Positions 34,201-46,219 of a stretch of DNA of 64,000 nucleotides are shown here, one piece after another. The position numbers and the translations under genes were made by a program. How positions within the stretch are numbered: the first letter of the stretch is position 1; each line of letters begins with the position of its first letter. This stretch comes from Macrophomina tecta. Lineage: Eukaryota > Ascomycota > Dothideomycetes > Botryosphaeriales > Botryosphaeriaceae. Under the pieces are notes generated by a model. That model searched no databases and was not told where the DNA came from. It worked only from the letters and a program-made list of their open reading frames with translations. The DNA lies in NCBI GenBank assembly GCA_024180945.1, contig JAKSGN010000037.1, positions 1,431,501-1,495,500 on the forward strand, in the 5' to 3' direction.

Positions 34201-36999
34201 ATAAGCGACGACCTCTACCTACGACAACGGCCGCTCGGTGAAGACGCGGTTTGCAACCCTCATCAAAAACTACCGCGTTCTGTTCTAACGGCCATCGTCC
34301 CCATGAGCACCATCCATAGTATCTACCTGGCTCTCCGTCATCCCCGCACCTAAGACTCGGAACACTTCCGACGCTGCCGCTACCCGTTTCCACACCGGGT
34401 CCTCGACCTTGGTCGCATAATTCGTCACGTAGAAGACGATAGCCATAGCCTTACGCTGGGTGGCAATAAAGGAGATGTCGTAGTTATACCGCAGCCCTAC
34501 CGCCATGGCCTTATTCCATCGATTCACCATGCTGTGACTACGCCGGATCTACAGCACTCCGTTTTCCGTAAAGAAAGTCTTCCCCACCAATTTCCACGGC
34601 GCTCTAAACCGGCAGAGGTCGCGCTTCTTCCCCTAGCCCCGAATCGAATACTTCACGCATGTCGGAGTGTGCGTGTGGATCTGGCTGGCTCCGGCACAGA
34701 AGTTAGCCTCCTCATCAAATGCGGCGGCGAAGCGTTCGCTATTCTACAGCAGGGACGAAATGTCCGACGTCACGGACCTCTCCGTCCGAGCTGCTGAGAA
34801 GGCCTCTTAGTCGAGATCCTACGTTTTAATCACTTTGCGTTAGACCAAACTTCATCGAACGGAACGGGCTATACGACCAACGCACCTCGGTGAAGACACT
34901 GTCCACGTATTAGATAATCTATTCCCGATAGGCGGCTTGACCCTCCCCCTCCCCACCAACATCACTCAAGATAGGACTCAGCCGCATATTGCCCTGAAGC
35001 CAGAGGAGGCCGTACAGATAGAGCGCCCCGCGCTCGTTAGTCTCTACGGCCCCGAAGTACTAGCTAATACGCCCGAACACCAACTCCTTTCCGACCTTGA
35101 CGTAGTATTCGAAAAACATAGAGATCTCCCGATGGAAGAATAGGGCGGAGCTAAGAGAATCGGAGATAGCCAGCCGTACCCGCTTATATACCTGATCGAG
35201 GCTAGTCAGGAACGCCTCTACTTCTTCCGGGTCGCGGTTTCGGTATGCCGCCAGCCCCAGCTTAACCGGATTGGTGATATCGTTCGGATTGATGGTAAAC
35301 CAGATGGCCGGGATGCCGTACCGAATAATAAGGGACTTAATCTTCCGCCGCATGCTTAAACGATGCTCCCTCGACATTGGCTAACGAATACCGTAGAGCC
35401 ATAGGCTCCTCAGCAGCTAATTAACTCCCGGGTCGGTGGTTTTTCCGGAAACCTCCAGTTCGACTCTAGCCCTATCCAACCTCTCCGCGCTCATCGACCG
35501 TACGATGCGCTCCACCTCTGGAAAGTTCTTTCTTTTCACGCTTACTATACTGACACCACGGTTTCTTGACCTGACTCCCATGTTGAACACGAGAAACGGA
35601 AACACGTAGTGAGTCGCAAAGCGACCGCCATGACGCTGGAGCACGATTTCCGCCTAGGCTTCTAGGCTTATATTCCGCGACGATACGAGATTCCGCGCAG
35701 CGGCCTCCGCATTAGGAACCACATCGTTACCGCCCGCCACCTCCGCGATGCACTCCTTAGCCTAGCGCGGGCCTCTATTACTAAGCGGGAACAGTGTCGG
35801 AAACGTCTTTACGAAGAACCTTAGATCGAAGGAATCGGCGAACTTATTACCCCGCGAGATAAGAATATAAGGCTCGGAGCCGCATCTACGTCGCACCTAG
35901 GCCGATGCCGCCCGGGTACTCCCCCGCGTTTGCTCCCAGGCTGCATCTTGGCTAAGCGCGTTACAAGCATACCGCAGCTTCTCCTTATCCGCGATATCCG
36001 GTCCGACATCGAGGGCAAACATGCCAGACGAGCTAATCTCATGGATCGGGACGGCGGCACTGTTCGGCCCCGCCTCGTCGACTCTATCTTCGCCATCTAT
36101 ATTCTCTGGATCCTCCTCCACAACATCCTACCCCTGGCCGAGCGTTGCGAGCACTTCCCGAATATCCACGGGTCCTTTATCCTTAAGACCGCGCTCTGTG
36201 CGAGGGACAACGTGTTCTACTCGCGCCTTCTCCCACGCCGACGGCTCGTTCCGTTCCAACCGGGCGTAGACTTGAGAAGGTACCCCGTGCGAGGGCGTCT
36301 CCCAGCTGTCTATTTCCGCCACGTCGATCTTAATGTTGGTATATAGGGGATTATGCCTCTTGAGCCATACTAGGGCCTTCTCGACGACACACCGCCGGAC
36401 CGACAGAAGCGCCGCAAGATTACTCGGTGCCGGTTTCTCCGGCCCCTGCTAGGCCACGTGGATCTCGTCCATGAGCTTTAATAGCGAGTGAGGGAGCACG
36501 TTCGTAGCCAATTCCTGCACGTTGTTGGGGAACACCGTGATGTGCCCCTTGACATGTCTCGGGTATCTGACACTCTGCCTGCCCTCCTCGGCGATGCTGT
36601 ACTTGGCGATGAACCCATAGCAAGAGTTTAGCGCGATGAGCCTCTTCTCGACAGGACTAAGGCCCTTTAGCTCGTTAGGAAACATGTGCTCGCACCCTAG
36701 GCGGTAATGGATTTGCGCCGCCCGCGACAAAGCACCTCTTCGTAGGTGTCTCGCGTAGTCTGAACAGCTCGGAACCTTCTTTCCCACTGCGAAGCATCTG
36801 CCGTACTTGAAGGGCGACCCATCGCGCTTCTGGATGGTACTTGCCGCCTACCTCTCCTAGTCGATCTCCTCTAGCTCGGCCTCGGCAAACTTGCGATAGT
36901 AGATTATGCAGGTGCGTATCGGTAGAGTCCTTAGGTCGTGGAAGGCTTTGTAGAACTCCTGGACGGTGGATACTTTTCTGGCCTGGGGGATACGAGCAC
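31263..36999 (-). pseudogene. Helitron 2: DUF6570, Helitron-like N and PIF1 helicase remnants
   Basis: Successive pieces read: STVQEFYKAFHDLRTLPIR (36.95 kb); the DUF6570-like stretch GLSPVEKRLIALNSCYGFI and PRHVKGHITVFPNNVQELAT (36.6-36.45 kb); the acidic HEISSSGMFALDVGPDIAD (~36.0 kb); QRHGGRFATHYVFPFLVFN (35.6 kb); RYGIPAIWFTINPNDITN (35.3 kb); Walker A IGGEGGTGKSRVIEAIVELF (~32.8 kb); LIIDEVSMLGARTLYAV (~32.5 kb); VLFCGDFY-x-FRPV with TAG at the Gln position (~32.4 kb); and the terminal ACTDYKVQGRTLARVALEL (31.55 kb). A canonical HUH site could not be read in the decayed middle. It cannot make protein. Confidence 0.8.
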
Positions 37000-37000
37000 A

Positions 37001-38320
37001 CTATGCCTGTCCCTTAGACATGCGCTCTTTCTCGATAAACTCTTTATCTAGGCTGCGTAGAACGCTGGCGAGGTCTTCCTTCCTCTCTTTATCGTTTCTC
37101 TCCCGCCGACCTACGGTTCTAGCACGCTTGAGCCGTGGCTGGTCGCTGCTGCTAGGACCCGGTCTCTTCCCCTGCCGTACCTGGCGACTTGGCTCCGCCC
37201 TGGCTTCCTTATAAGCGGTCTGAGTAGCCTGGAACCGTTCTCCTGATGTTCGAATCCCTAGACCCGCGCGAGCCATATTCTGCTGATTGGACGCATCCAA
37301 GCGGCCGAAATGCTTAGGCGGAGCCTCACTACTCTCTCCCGGCCTCTTCTCCTGTACTGCACTGCGGCTCGACTTCGGAACGGGGACTTCCTCTGCCACA
37401 TCTCTTGTGGCATTGGTAACCACCTCGCCTGATGAACCACCTCTTACCCTTCGAGTATTCGGTCGGCGAGAGCTCCTATCCCCCCTGGCTTCCTTATAAG
37501 CGGTCCGAGCAGCCTGGTACAGTTCCGCTGACGTGCGAATCCCTAAACCCGCGCGAGCTATATTCTGCTGATTGGCCTTATCCAAGCGGCGGAAACGCTT
37601 AACTAAGCTCTTAGTACCCTCTCCTGGCCTCTTCCCTTGTAGTACGCCGCGGCTCGGCTCCGGAGTAGGGAGTTTATGTGCTAGACCCTTCGTGGCATTG
37701 GCAAGCACCTTATCTCGTGACCTACCTCTCCCTCTTCCAGTCCGTGCTCGGCGAAAGCTCCTCTCCGCCCCGGTCTCTTCGTAACCCCTCTGAGCGGCCT
37801 GGAATATGTCTGCCGACGTGCGAAACCTTAAACCCGCGCGAGCAAGGTTTTGCTGATTGCGCATGTCTAAGCGGTGGAAGTGCTTAGACAGAGACCCGCG
37901 AGTACCTCGCCGCCCCGTATTTCTCTCTGTAACCGCCTCTTCATGCCCTACTCGCTGCCTCCTAAATACGCCCGTAGATGTGTTAACTCCAACGTCCGCA
38001 TCGGCGCGGCCGGTAAGTTTAGTCGGAGCACTATCCCCTTTACTCGTCCGTGGAGCTCTTTGTATATTAGCCGCCTCGCACTCCCGTCGGGACTCCTCGA
38101 AGATGTCCGCCGACGTGCGGATTTCTAATCCGGTAAGCTCCACGTTCCGCCGGTTACGCACATCGTAGCTGTGGAATAGCTGAGGCAGAGCCTCTGAAAC
38201 TCGACCGTCTCCGCTTATAGATCTCGATGCTTTCGTCCTATTCGTACGCGTGGCCTCCGCGGTCCCTATGCTGCCCCGCTTTAGAAAGTAACCTCTATCC
38301 GATCCTTCTAAAATATAGCC
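37001..38320 (-). pseudogene. Helitron 2 N-terminal region: 95-residue tandem repeats
   Basis: Four to five units repeat with an exact 285-bp period. The most conserved block is at 37261, 37546 and 37831, with diverged copies near 38116 and further upstream. Each unit holds a core of the form RLD-x2-NQQN-x-ARAGL-x-IRTSA followed by FQAAQ-x2-YKEA and a basic Arg/Gly linker, then KRPGE. The frame is open for at least 386 codons and ends with TAG at 37001. Just beyond it the same frame continues into the DUF6570 part, so that stop is probably a mutated Gln codon. The repeats are basic and could bind nucleic acid. I do not recognise the module. Confidence 0.7.
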
Positions 38321-40539
38321 TGCCCCTTCGTTCTTCCCCCCTTACTAAGCTGTAACTCCATGTACCCCTTCCTCCGACTCCGCCTATATTATAAACGCCT
38401 CTCGTGACATCTTATTAAACTTGTAGCGCCTTTATCTCCCCCTCCTATGCCCCATCCTGCGGGGGTTTATAACCTAGAGAGGCCGAGATCTGTTACGACA
38501 AGAAGTTTTTCTTATTCCGCCTTATCAATGCGTCTTACGTACCGTCTTAGCCTCTATTTTCTATTCCCTCGCCTTATTGCTTCCTCTTATCTATATAAGT
38601 ACTGGATTGCATATTCTTTGTAAGTTAGACTCATCTATTTTTCTTGAACCCGTAACTACTCTTTCGTACTACTTAACTATACACTGACCCTCCACAGACC
38701 CGTCTTGCACTACACGGAAATTATGTCTTAGCACCTAGTGATCGCTCGTGCTTAGGCACCGACCCCTCGCAAGCCACTCGATAATTAAAAGAATGTTGGC
38801 GGCGATATGTCTATGATATTTTTCGTCTACTCCCGCCAACCAAAGCGATTCGCCCGCCCGGACTAGCACTATATCAAAGGCCTTAATACCGAGTGCATCG
38901 CAAGAGTCGCTCTGCCTCCGCCAAGTTAGATCACCGCCCTAGAATACGCCTCTCTCCGCTCCGGCCCCGAAGACGGCTCTTCTAACTACGACTTCTTCGG
39001 TCTTAACATAGCCCTCTATTCCTAGTCCATCCCACCCGAATAGGAGCAGACGTGGTTCTTTATATACGGCCGTATTCACCCGTATATACTCACCTAGGAG
39101 ATAGAGTAGGACGAAGGGTATAACGCCGGCGAGGCTCCTTAGAATTATTACATTCCAGCAATCACTATCCGCGACCAAAGCTACTAACCGTAAGTCTCCT
39201 CCCCCCTCCCCCCTCCCCCCTTTTATAATCGTAATCACGTCCAAACCGGTCCACCTCTATCTGACCGATATTATACGTAGCATCACTACCGTGGACGATT
39301 TTCCCGCTATGCCTCTAATCGTTAGCATCGCTGGGCCTATCCTTGGCTTAGGTCTTACGCTTCTCCATGGCCAGTCCACATCGGGACTGGATGATACCCA
39401 ACGGAAATGCTACGGCTTCGTATAACTATCCTCCTACATTGCCCCTGGAAATCCAAACAAGACCCCTTTTAAGGGCTTCCACCCTTTCTAAGTCTTTATT
39501 ATCTTTCCTATCCACGCAAATCCTTGGACAACCCTCTACAAGCGAATAGCAGACCGATCCGATACATAGTTCCTGCCCAATATTATTTTTACCGGTATAG
39601 GAAAGGTAGCCGGCTTTCTTAATCACCGCATCATGGTCCATCCACCGTAACTGACGCGAGACTACGTCTTTATCGTCGTTCCGGATACTTGGCACTTTTA
39701 TGATAAAGTAGCACTAGAATCCGTATCCGTCTCGGCCTCTCTAGACGCCCCCGCGAAGTAATTATCCGCCGACCCTTTCACGTTCGACCGGTCTAAGTTT
39801 ATTTCTCCGTCGAAGCGGTTAGCTCTAATGCTTAAGCGATCCGATCCGTCCCCGGACTGGCATAGCCCCATTACCCCCTCTAAGAAACAGCGCTCCTCTC
39901 CATATACCGAAGATTCCACTTAGGCTTTAGATAGCACATTTACTACAACCTATATTTCTCGCACCAATGCCACTACAGGGTACATATCTCCCTACCCCTC
40001 TATGCCTCCAACCGCTATATATAAAACTTCCACCACCACCACAGAGTCTTCCTCGGCGTTAGATAGCAAATACTAACCCCACCGCAGCCGCCATCCTCCT
40101 AAGAAATATCTAGAAGTCGACTAACTATCCCACCAACTAATTCCGTGGTAAAAAAAAAAAAAAATGTAAGCTACTACTTCTAGCACAATCATTACACCGT
40201 TCTTATCTAGTAACCCAAGCTCTTCTACTATGATTCTATTCCCTCCATAGAAAATCTTCGCATTACTAGGCAATATATAGTTATCTATTTATATCCTAAA
40301 TTGCACCCGTTAATTAGCCTTACTATTAAAAATACTATTATATTTACTGTAAAGTTCAAACAGAGACGCGTAATTATAAGACGCTATATAACGCCACTAA
40401 ATAAGGCGGGAAAAGCAATTCCTCTCGGCAATCTTACGCCGTTGACACAGGCGCCTTATGCCAAATAAAAAGCAATCGTGTTACGGCGCAGCCTCCACAG
40501 GGTTAGAAGACAGCAGGATGAGGCAGTAAGTGGGGATGA
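38321..40539. other. AT-rich decayed DNA upstream of Helitron 2
   Basis: Minus-strand frames of ~70-100 codons recur at 38939-39244, 39426-39695 and 39698-39919 (for example YLSYTGKNNIGQELCIGSV), separated by TAG/TAA. This looks like a decayed coding track co-linear with the Helitron 2 gene, perhaps its 5' extension or an accompanying gene. I recognise no family. 40140-40490 is very AT-rich with an A run at ~40148. Confidence 0.4.
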
Positions 40540-40643
40540 TGATGATGATGATGAATTCATAGACCGTCCCAGCCGCCGATGGCAGCTATGCGGCGCTCAG
40601 CCGGCTCCACTGCGCCCGCTAGGCCCGTTTGAGCCTAATTAAG
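40540..40643 (-). repeat. dispersed repeat, copy 2 (inverted relative to ~5752-5851)
   Basis: Shares GATGAATTCATAG, CCGTCCCAGCCGCCGA and GGCAGCTATGCGG with the copy at 5.75 kb and is likewise preceded by a (GAT)n run. Confidence 0.5.
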
Positions 40644-40761
40644 ACGGCGGAGTCCGGCCTGCTCTCTATCTACTCTGCATACCTCTACGTACATGTCTCT
40701 TGGCGTACGGTTTTCCCGCAGCGCCAGCAATCTCCGCACACTATTCCGTCTTCCTCCAGTG

Positions 40762-42300
40762 TCAAGCTTCATGCTGTGAGTATAATATCGCTCCAAATTG
40801 CCCGAGGAGCTTGGTTGCCATCATGAACTTTGCTGCTGCTATGGCGGTGCTGCGCTGGTTCAGCAGCTTCCTCAGATCCGTTGTCCAGCGTCTCCTACCC
40901 TTCTCATCCGGCGTACGGAAGGTGAGCCTCAGTTCGTTGAATCTGCTACACGTGTACAGCACGTGGCTAACTGTCTGCAATCCTTGCCCGCATTCGCATT
41001 CACCGGATGTTACGCCTGGCACTTTCCTCTGGTAGAGGAAGTGCCGTAGGCCAATCTTGCCGGTTCTCATCTGTATGATTAGCGAGCTCAGCACCCTTGG
41101 TGTGCTGCGGTAGAGCTCTAGTGACTTTCTTGTTGGTTCGGGCGCCACCTTGAATAGTTGACGCCCGCGTGCACTCTCTCGCCAGAGCTTCTTCCACTCC
41201 TCCATTACTGCCTGATGAATAGATTGTCTAAGTGCCGCTATCAAGCTGTCTTGCGTGCGTGGTCCTGTGGCGCGATCTCCAGTCTTCAAAGTGCGCCCTT
41301 GCTGTGCCGCTGCTTTCGCTAGCGCATCTGCTGATTCGTTGCCAGGGACACCTTGGTGAGCGGGGATCCAGTGGAAATCAAAGGAAGCACCTGCCCCCCA
41401 GAGCTGCTGCAGCTTTAAGATGACCGATGCGAGTATCTGCTGGCCGGAATGATCACCAGGATGGATTAGGGCTCGCAGCGCCGCTTGATTGTCTGTAAAC
41501 ACAAAGAACCTTGTAATGCCCTGCGAGATAGCCGTGCTTGCGATTTCTAGTGCCATTTCAATCCCTTGGAGCTCCGCTGCGTAGACTGTGGTGCACCTAG
41601 TCGACCCAATGTACCTCTTGCGGCTTGTACACATACCAGGGGCTATTGCAGCTGCGCCTACATGGCCGTTAACTGCGCTCCCGTCTGTGTAGATGAGTAC
41701 TCCTTCTGTGTTGTCCCGGAGCTGGTTGTGCTGTGCTACTGCTAGTTCTCTAGAGCCCGCTATCTCTACTGGTGGCGGTCTCCACCAAGGGAAGAAGAGG
41801 TGCGGGAGCCTTCGTTCGATGTTAGCGGTATTCTCATCCCCAAGCTTAGCCTTCCACTGTTCACGTATCCGTAGGAGTGGGCTGGATGTCGTCGGGGAGG
41901 CCCGTTTATGAGAGCCCCATTTCTCCTCTGTAAGCCGGGCGATTTCTTCGAACAATGGGCTTGACGCTATCCTCAGGAATGCTTCGCCCATGGTTTTCTT
42001 AATCAGTTGTGCTGCGGGGAGGAGAAAGAGCTCTATATCTAGTGCAGCCTTTGACGTGGCCCTGTAAGCGCCAGCTATAATCCGTGCTGCCCGGGATTGG
42101 ATCCGTTCTATCACATTCTTTAGCTTCGTTTCTATATCCTTGTTCACGTTGTTTCCTAATGCCCAGACGCTGCAGCAGTAGAGAGCACGCGGGAGGATTA
42201 TGCTTCTGTAGATTTGGCGTAGGCCAAGCGTGGGGATTCCCCACGTCGATCCGGCGATGCTCGTCAGTGCCGCTAGACTCTTTGTACCATTCACCTGGAT
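40762..42300 (-). pseudogene. 5'-truncated LINE: RT thumb, RNase H, C-terminal knuckle (open frame)
   Basis: The LINE-derived reading begins near 42298 (QVNGTKSLAALTSIAG), the RT thumb region, and stays open to 40762. The thumb continues with LGLRQIYRSIILPRALYC. RNase H begins LIYTDGSAVNGHVGAAAI near 41690, with AAELQGIEMALEI, FFVFTDNQAALRALI and HWIPAHQGVPGNESADALAK. The knuckle is CECGQGLQTVSHVLYTC. Endonuclease and RT palm are absent. The open frame extends another ~48 codons upstream into foreign DNA next to an LTR-like repeat, so any N-terminus there is fortuitous. No RIP-type stops, unlike the LINE at 7.5-12.6 kb. Confidence 0.85.
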
Positions 42301-42512
42301 ATGACTAACAGTAAGTGGGGAGCTCGGGTGCGGCGTGGAAAGGACCCATGCGCGCTCACGTGAAGCACGTGACGCCAAGATAGTGCTCTCACTGCTCCGA
42401 AGGCGCTCGGACCAGAACACCACAGAGCACCCAGAGCAGGACAAGCTGCTCTGTCTGCTCCCAAGGTCACCGCCTCCCCGGAGAACAGAGCAGACAGATC
42501 AGAAACCAGATT

Positions 42513-42750
42513 GTAGACACTCTCCTACTCGTATATAAACCACACTCCTTAGATAGCTTTGACCTTCGTGGTCAACTTCAATAACAATCCAGCACATTGT
42601 TAGTAACACGGCCTTCGCACGCAGTACTCAGTCTCATCACGTGTTCGACTTGCTCTCACCCTCTTCTTGTACCCACTCAAGGAAACCCTTCGACAGGTTT
42701 TCTCCCTCTTTGGTGTTTGGATCCTTAGAGGCAGAGGCCCGCTCGTTACA
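42513..42750 (-). repeat. LTR-like dispersed repeat, copy 2
   Basis: Reverse complement of the 25007-25245 copy. On the minus strand it starts TGTAACGAGCGGGCC at 42750 and ends GTGTCTACA at 42513. The DNA beyond its 3' end is repetitive (CTGATCTGTCTGCTCTG-like) and runs into the truncated LINE at ~42300. Confidence 0.55.
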
Positions 42751-43212
42751 CAGGAGAGGGACGGCTTTCAATGTTTCGAACAAGAATGCACCTCAAATTT
42801 CTGCGAAAGAACCATAAAGTAGCGTCGCTCCAATGGCGAGCGCTATATGAAAGCGGCTCTTTCACTTCAATAATTAAAAGAAACGCTACTCAATAAAATC
42901 AATTACTTGCCCAGTGCTCAGTTAGCTGCTTCTGCTTGCCAAAGAGCAAAAAACTATTACTGATAGTGTTGGAACGAAAAAGCGTGACGCCACGCTCAGA
43001 ATCTGAGCTGGCAGGCATTTCTTAAATGCAACAGATAGTAAGGCTCAATAATATACGCGCTGTGATCCACGTATTGGCCTTGTGTAGTTAGGATGAAAAT
43101 AAAAATAAAAATAAATAGCTTCTGAAGCAGCTTCCAGTCACCGCTACGAGGCTATCATCACTTGGAATCCATATAACTGATTGAAGGAGAAAAAAAACTC
43201 ATGACAGTCCGT
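42751..43212. other. no supported gene
   Basis: Intergenic, AT-rich, with a short (AAAAT)n run near 43093. Nothing further was seen. Confidence 0.5.
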
Positions 43213-44244
43213 CTAATGCACGTTAATTAAATGCCTGCATGACGGACACTCAACCCACTGCGCGCTGAGGACTGGCTCTAAGATCTCCTTTACATGCTCA
43301 ATAAGCTCTCCCACTGGAGGGTCTATTCCGTCCAAGCATATATTTTGGAACGCCTGCGTTGCCTCAACGATTGCGCCATACTCTCTTTCCGTGATGGAAC
43401 TGGTGGATCTCGCTTTTATGATCTCCGTCACGAGATTGTCGGAGAATGGTTGGTTGAGAAGCGTTATATGGGCGAAACCAGCCTTGCTAGATGCGGTAAC
43501 TGTTGGAAAATGACTAATTGGCAGCCTTGATTCAACTGATGAAGATGAGTTCCCATAGATTTGGCATATCTAGTAGAGGGAGGCCGTACGGGCTTCCCTT
43601 ATACCTATTCTACCTACTAGGGTAAAACGGGTATGTAACTTGCTTACCTGCTGAGACAGGTGTGCAACGAGTATAAGACATAACTGAATCCAAAACACTA
43701 CTGAATCAAATATTCCAACAGTAACATACCGCAGCCATTCAGTTATTATGGTAGTCTCCTGTTGGGCATTACTCCAGTGGTGGGCGATGTATTCCCGGAG
43801 CGGATTATAAATATGTATGTGTCCATCATCGAAATAGAATATGCCATTTCCATCAGTGATTCTTGGGTAGAAATGCTTAGGAATGTAAAACACACTTTTG
43901 CTCTTTACGGATGCGGCTGTCAAAGCGCAGACGGATACAACATCCTCCCGCTCACCTGGTTCCAGTTCGTCTTCTATTGAGTCGAATATCCCTTTATATA
44001 GTTCATCCATATCTTCCCAGGACAAATGCTCTGCGTAAGCCCTATGTAGAATTCCGAGACTGATAGGCGTAAGCAGCATAATGAAGTTATGGAGCTAGCA
44101 CTGGGGCTTACGCTTCATGTACTGAAGTGGCCGCGGGAAACGTTTCAGTAGTGTGCGCTTAAGGAAGTCATTAGAGTCAAGAAGAGTATTGAGATCGAGA
44201 GAATTGGACCTCTTCGACCTTGAGTGAGTAAATGTTGGGGCCAT
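43213..44244 (-). CDS. hypothetical protein, probable three-exon gene (248 aa)
   Basis: Proposed exons (minus strand) are 44244-44112, 44030-43730 and 43525-43213. The first intron is 81 bp (GTAAGC...CGCAG) and the second 204 bp (GTATGT...TCAAG). Both restore a single 248-codon frame starting MAPTFTHSRSKRSNSLDL. The protein is globular-looking and acidic: SWEDMDELYKGIFDS, FYIPKHFYPRITDGNG, then LPISHFPTVTASSKAGF and VTEIIKARSTSSITERE. A C-P-S-C pair near the end (WVECPSCRHLI) is the only metal-binding hint. I recognise no family. The in-phase joins and lack of stops in all three exons support a real gene, but the long second intron could hide another exon. Confidence 0.45.
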
Positions 44245-46219
44245 AGTGGTAGTGACTAAATTGGGTAGATCAAGATGCAGGGCGGATTTGCATACGTATA
44301 TACGTGCGCCCGAACGGTTTTCTTGGTAAATGAGTCGTCACTGATGAATAAACTTGTTACACGTTTTATTGGTGATGGCATATTTCCAACCATAATAGCA
44401 GAAACAAGGCCAATCAATCTTGGTTCCCTTTTAAGAGTATCAATAGTTAATAAGAGGAATGTTATTCAAGCAACGAGTTGACATTCGTTTGTTATAGATG
44501 AAGTAGTTCTCACGAATAAAGCTGACAACCTGCCCGTACCACCTCCTCTCAAATTCATGAGCGTGTCGGCTTGCTTTTCCGAAAATAATTTCGCTGCTAA
44601 CACTTAACAGAACAACCCTACTCCACATAGCAGGCGAATACTTTTCTAGTAGTTTTGATATAGTGTTCTCGCCTTTGGATCATTTGTTAAGATGAAAACA
44701 CTATTCCCCCCACCATCCACCCCCTCCGCGGGGGAGAGACACTTGCCTTGCTTGCTTTTCATCATAAGCAGACCTGCTTTTCCCCTGTGGACGCGAGGCT
44801 CACTGTGCTAGAAAATCAGATTTTCACGCCAACTGCATACTGCTTCTGCGTTCAGAAAAATAAATGTGTAGTGAAAGAAATGTTTCTAAGTAGTATGGCG
44901 TTGGAAATGGAAGCACCGTTGGTAGAAGCCGTTCAGAGACGTTGATTGTATGATTCACCGAATTTTATCTATCTAATTTAGATACAGAGGCAAGATGGCG
45001 CTGCAAAAATGGCCAGAGCGAACAAATAAAGTTAAGCCATTTCGAGATACTTCAGCATCCTCTTGACAGAAGTCTATATTTCCCACACATAGATTAGGCC
45101 CTAATAAAATGGAGTGGAGTTAAAGGTAGAACAAAATGGTAGCAGACTTCCTTGTACAATAATACTGCAATATCGTATACCAAAGCAAGCTCAGAATTGA
45201 GCGTGGTGACTGTGCGTTTTCCTCGAAACAAAATAATTTCCGATTCCGGACTGGAAGAACTTTACGGGAATCGTGAAAGCGCGCCAAATCACCAAGGCAA
45301 GGTTAATGTACGTTCAAAATAGTGAGTACTCCTGGACTGGTTTCCTGACTAGTGGCTACATATCTCAAGAGAACCTTTGCAATCAGTTTCGCCACGGGCT
45401 GCGTCAACGTCTTTGAATCTGTGAATTCGGCCAGAAGATTGATGACAACATTAGACGGAAAAGCTCGAGAAATACACCATTACCATAAACCCTCGCTCAG
45501 GAAATCTCGCCCGAGTTTGCGGGCGCTCACTGCGGGCAATTCCTCTAGGATAAATGAACCGAACGCTCCTGATAGCCAGAATGCGTACTTGATGCAAATC
45601 ATGAGGGCAAGGCAGGAATAGTGTTGAGCAAACCTATGTACGGTGGGTTATAATATAAATTTTTATCTCGGTACGTTATCATAAGCTACCTTAGCTGTTT
45701 CTCGGTTTTCAGTAGTCGGTTTCAGTATCAACCCATCGAAGCACTACCACCACTTTATTGTATTACGCCCGTGATCATGTACGTAATGAAAAGCTTCATA
45801 TGAAGCAGAAGTGTCTCGAATTACTGAAATGTTCTACAGCAGGGAAGCATCTATTTATGTGGACAGTACTGATCCCCTTCGCGCGCTAACGGCAAAGAAA
45901 TTGTGCCAAGTAAATTTTTTTTTTTAATCTTTTTCTTTCTTCAGAAAAAGAAACATGTGAAGCGCACCACTAAAATATAAATATAGCCCAAACGATGTAC
46001 AACTTGGATAAGAAAATGTAAGACTTTGTAATGAGTAAGAGAATGAATTGACGATGCTACTGAAGAGTGTAACGAGTGGTGGGGGAGGATCCCCTTTATA
46101 CTACAGTGTCGGGCTAGTAAGCCGCGGATAGTCCTGTAACGCTTAATGTTTGACAAAATAAAATTCCTCTTATTTAGGGGTGGTATCTAGAAGCTAAAAA
46201 CAGCTAGAAAACAAGCTTG
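44245..46219. other. no supported gene
   Basis: Several short frames (for example 44440-44628 minus, 45352-45621 plus) lack ATG context, domains or splice partners. AT-rich intergenic DNA with a T/C-rich tract near 45918-45950. Confidence 0.4.

Larger units (their letters stand above)
31263..38320 (-). mobile_element. second Helitron-type element, heavily decayed
   Basis: Read on the minus strand from 38.3 to 31.3 kb, the order is a tandem-repeat N-terminal region, a DUF6570-type block, the Helitron-like N domain, then a PIF1 helicase. One coding track about 7 kb long is broken by many TAG codons standing for CAG, plus some indels. It is a different lineage from the Helitron at 15.7-21.3 kb, judging by domain content and motif spelling. 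Termini were not located. Confidence 0.8.

Noticed and set aside
42301..42444. N-terminal extension of the 40.8-42.4 kb LINE frame
   Set aside because: The ~48 codons before the RT thumb derive from repeat DNA next to an LTR-like sequence and do not resemble LINE protein.
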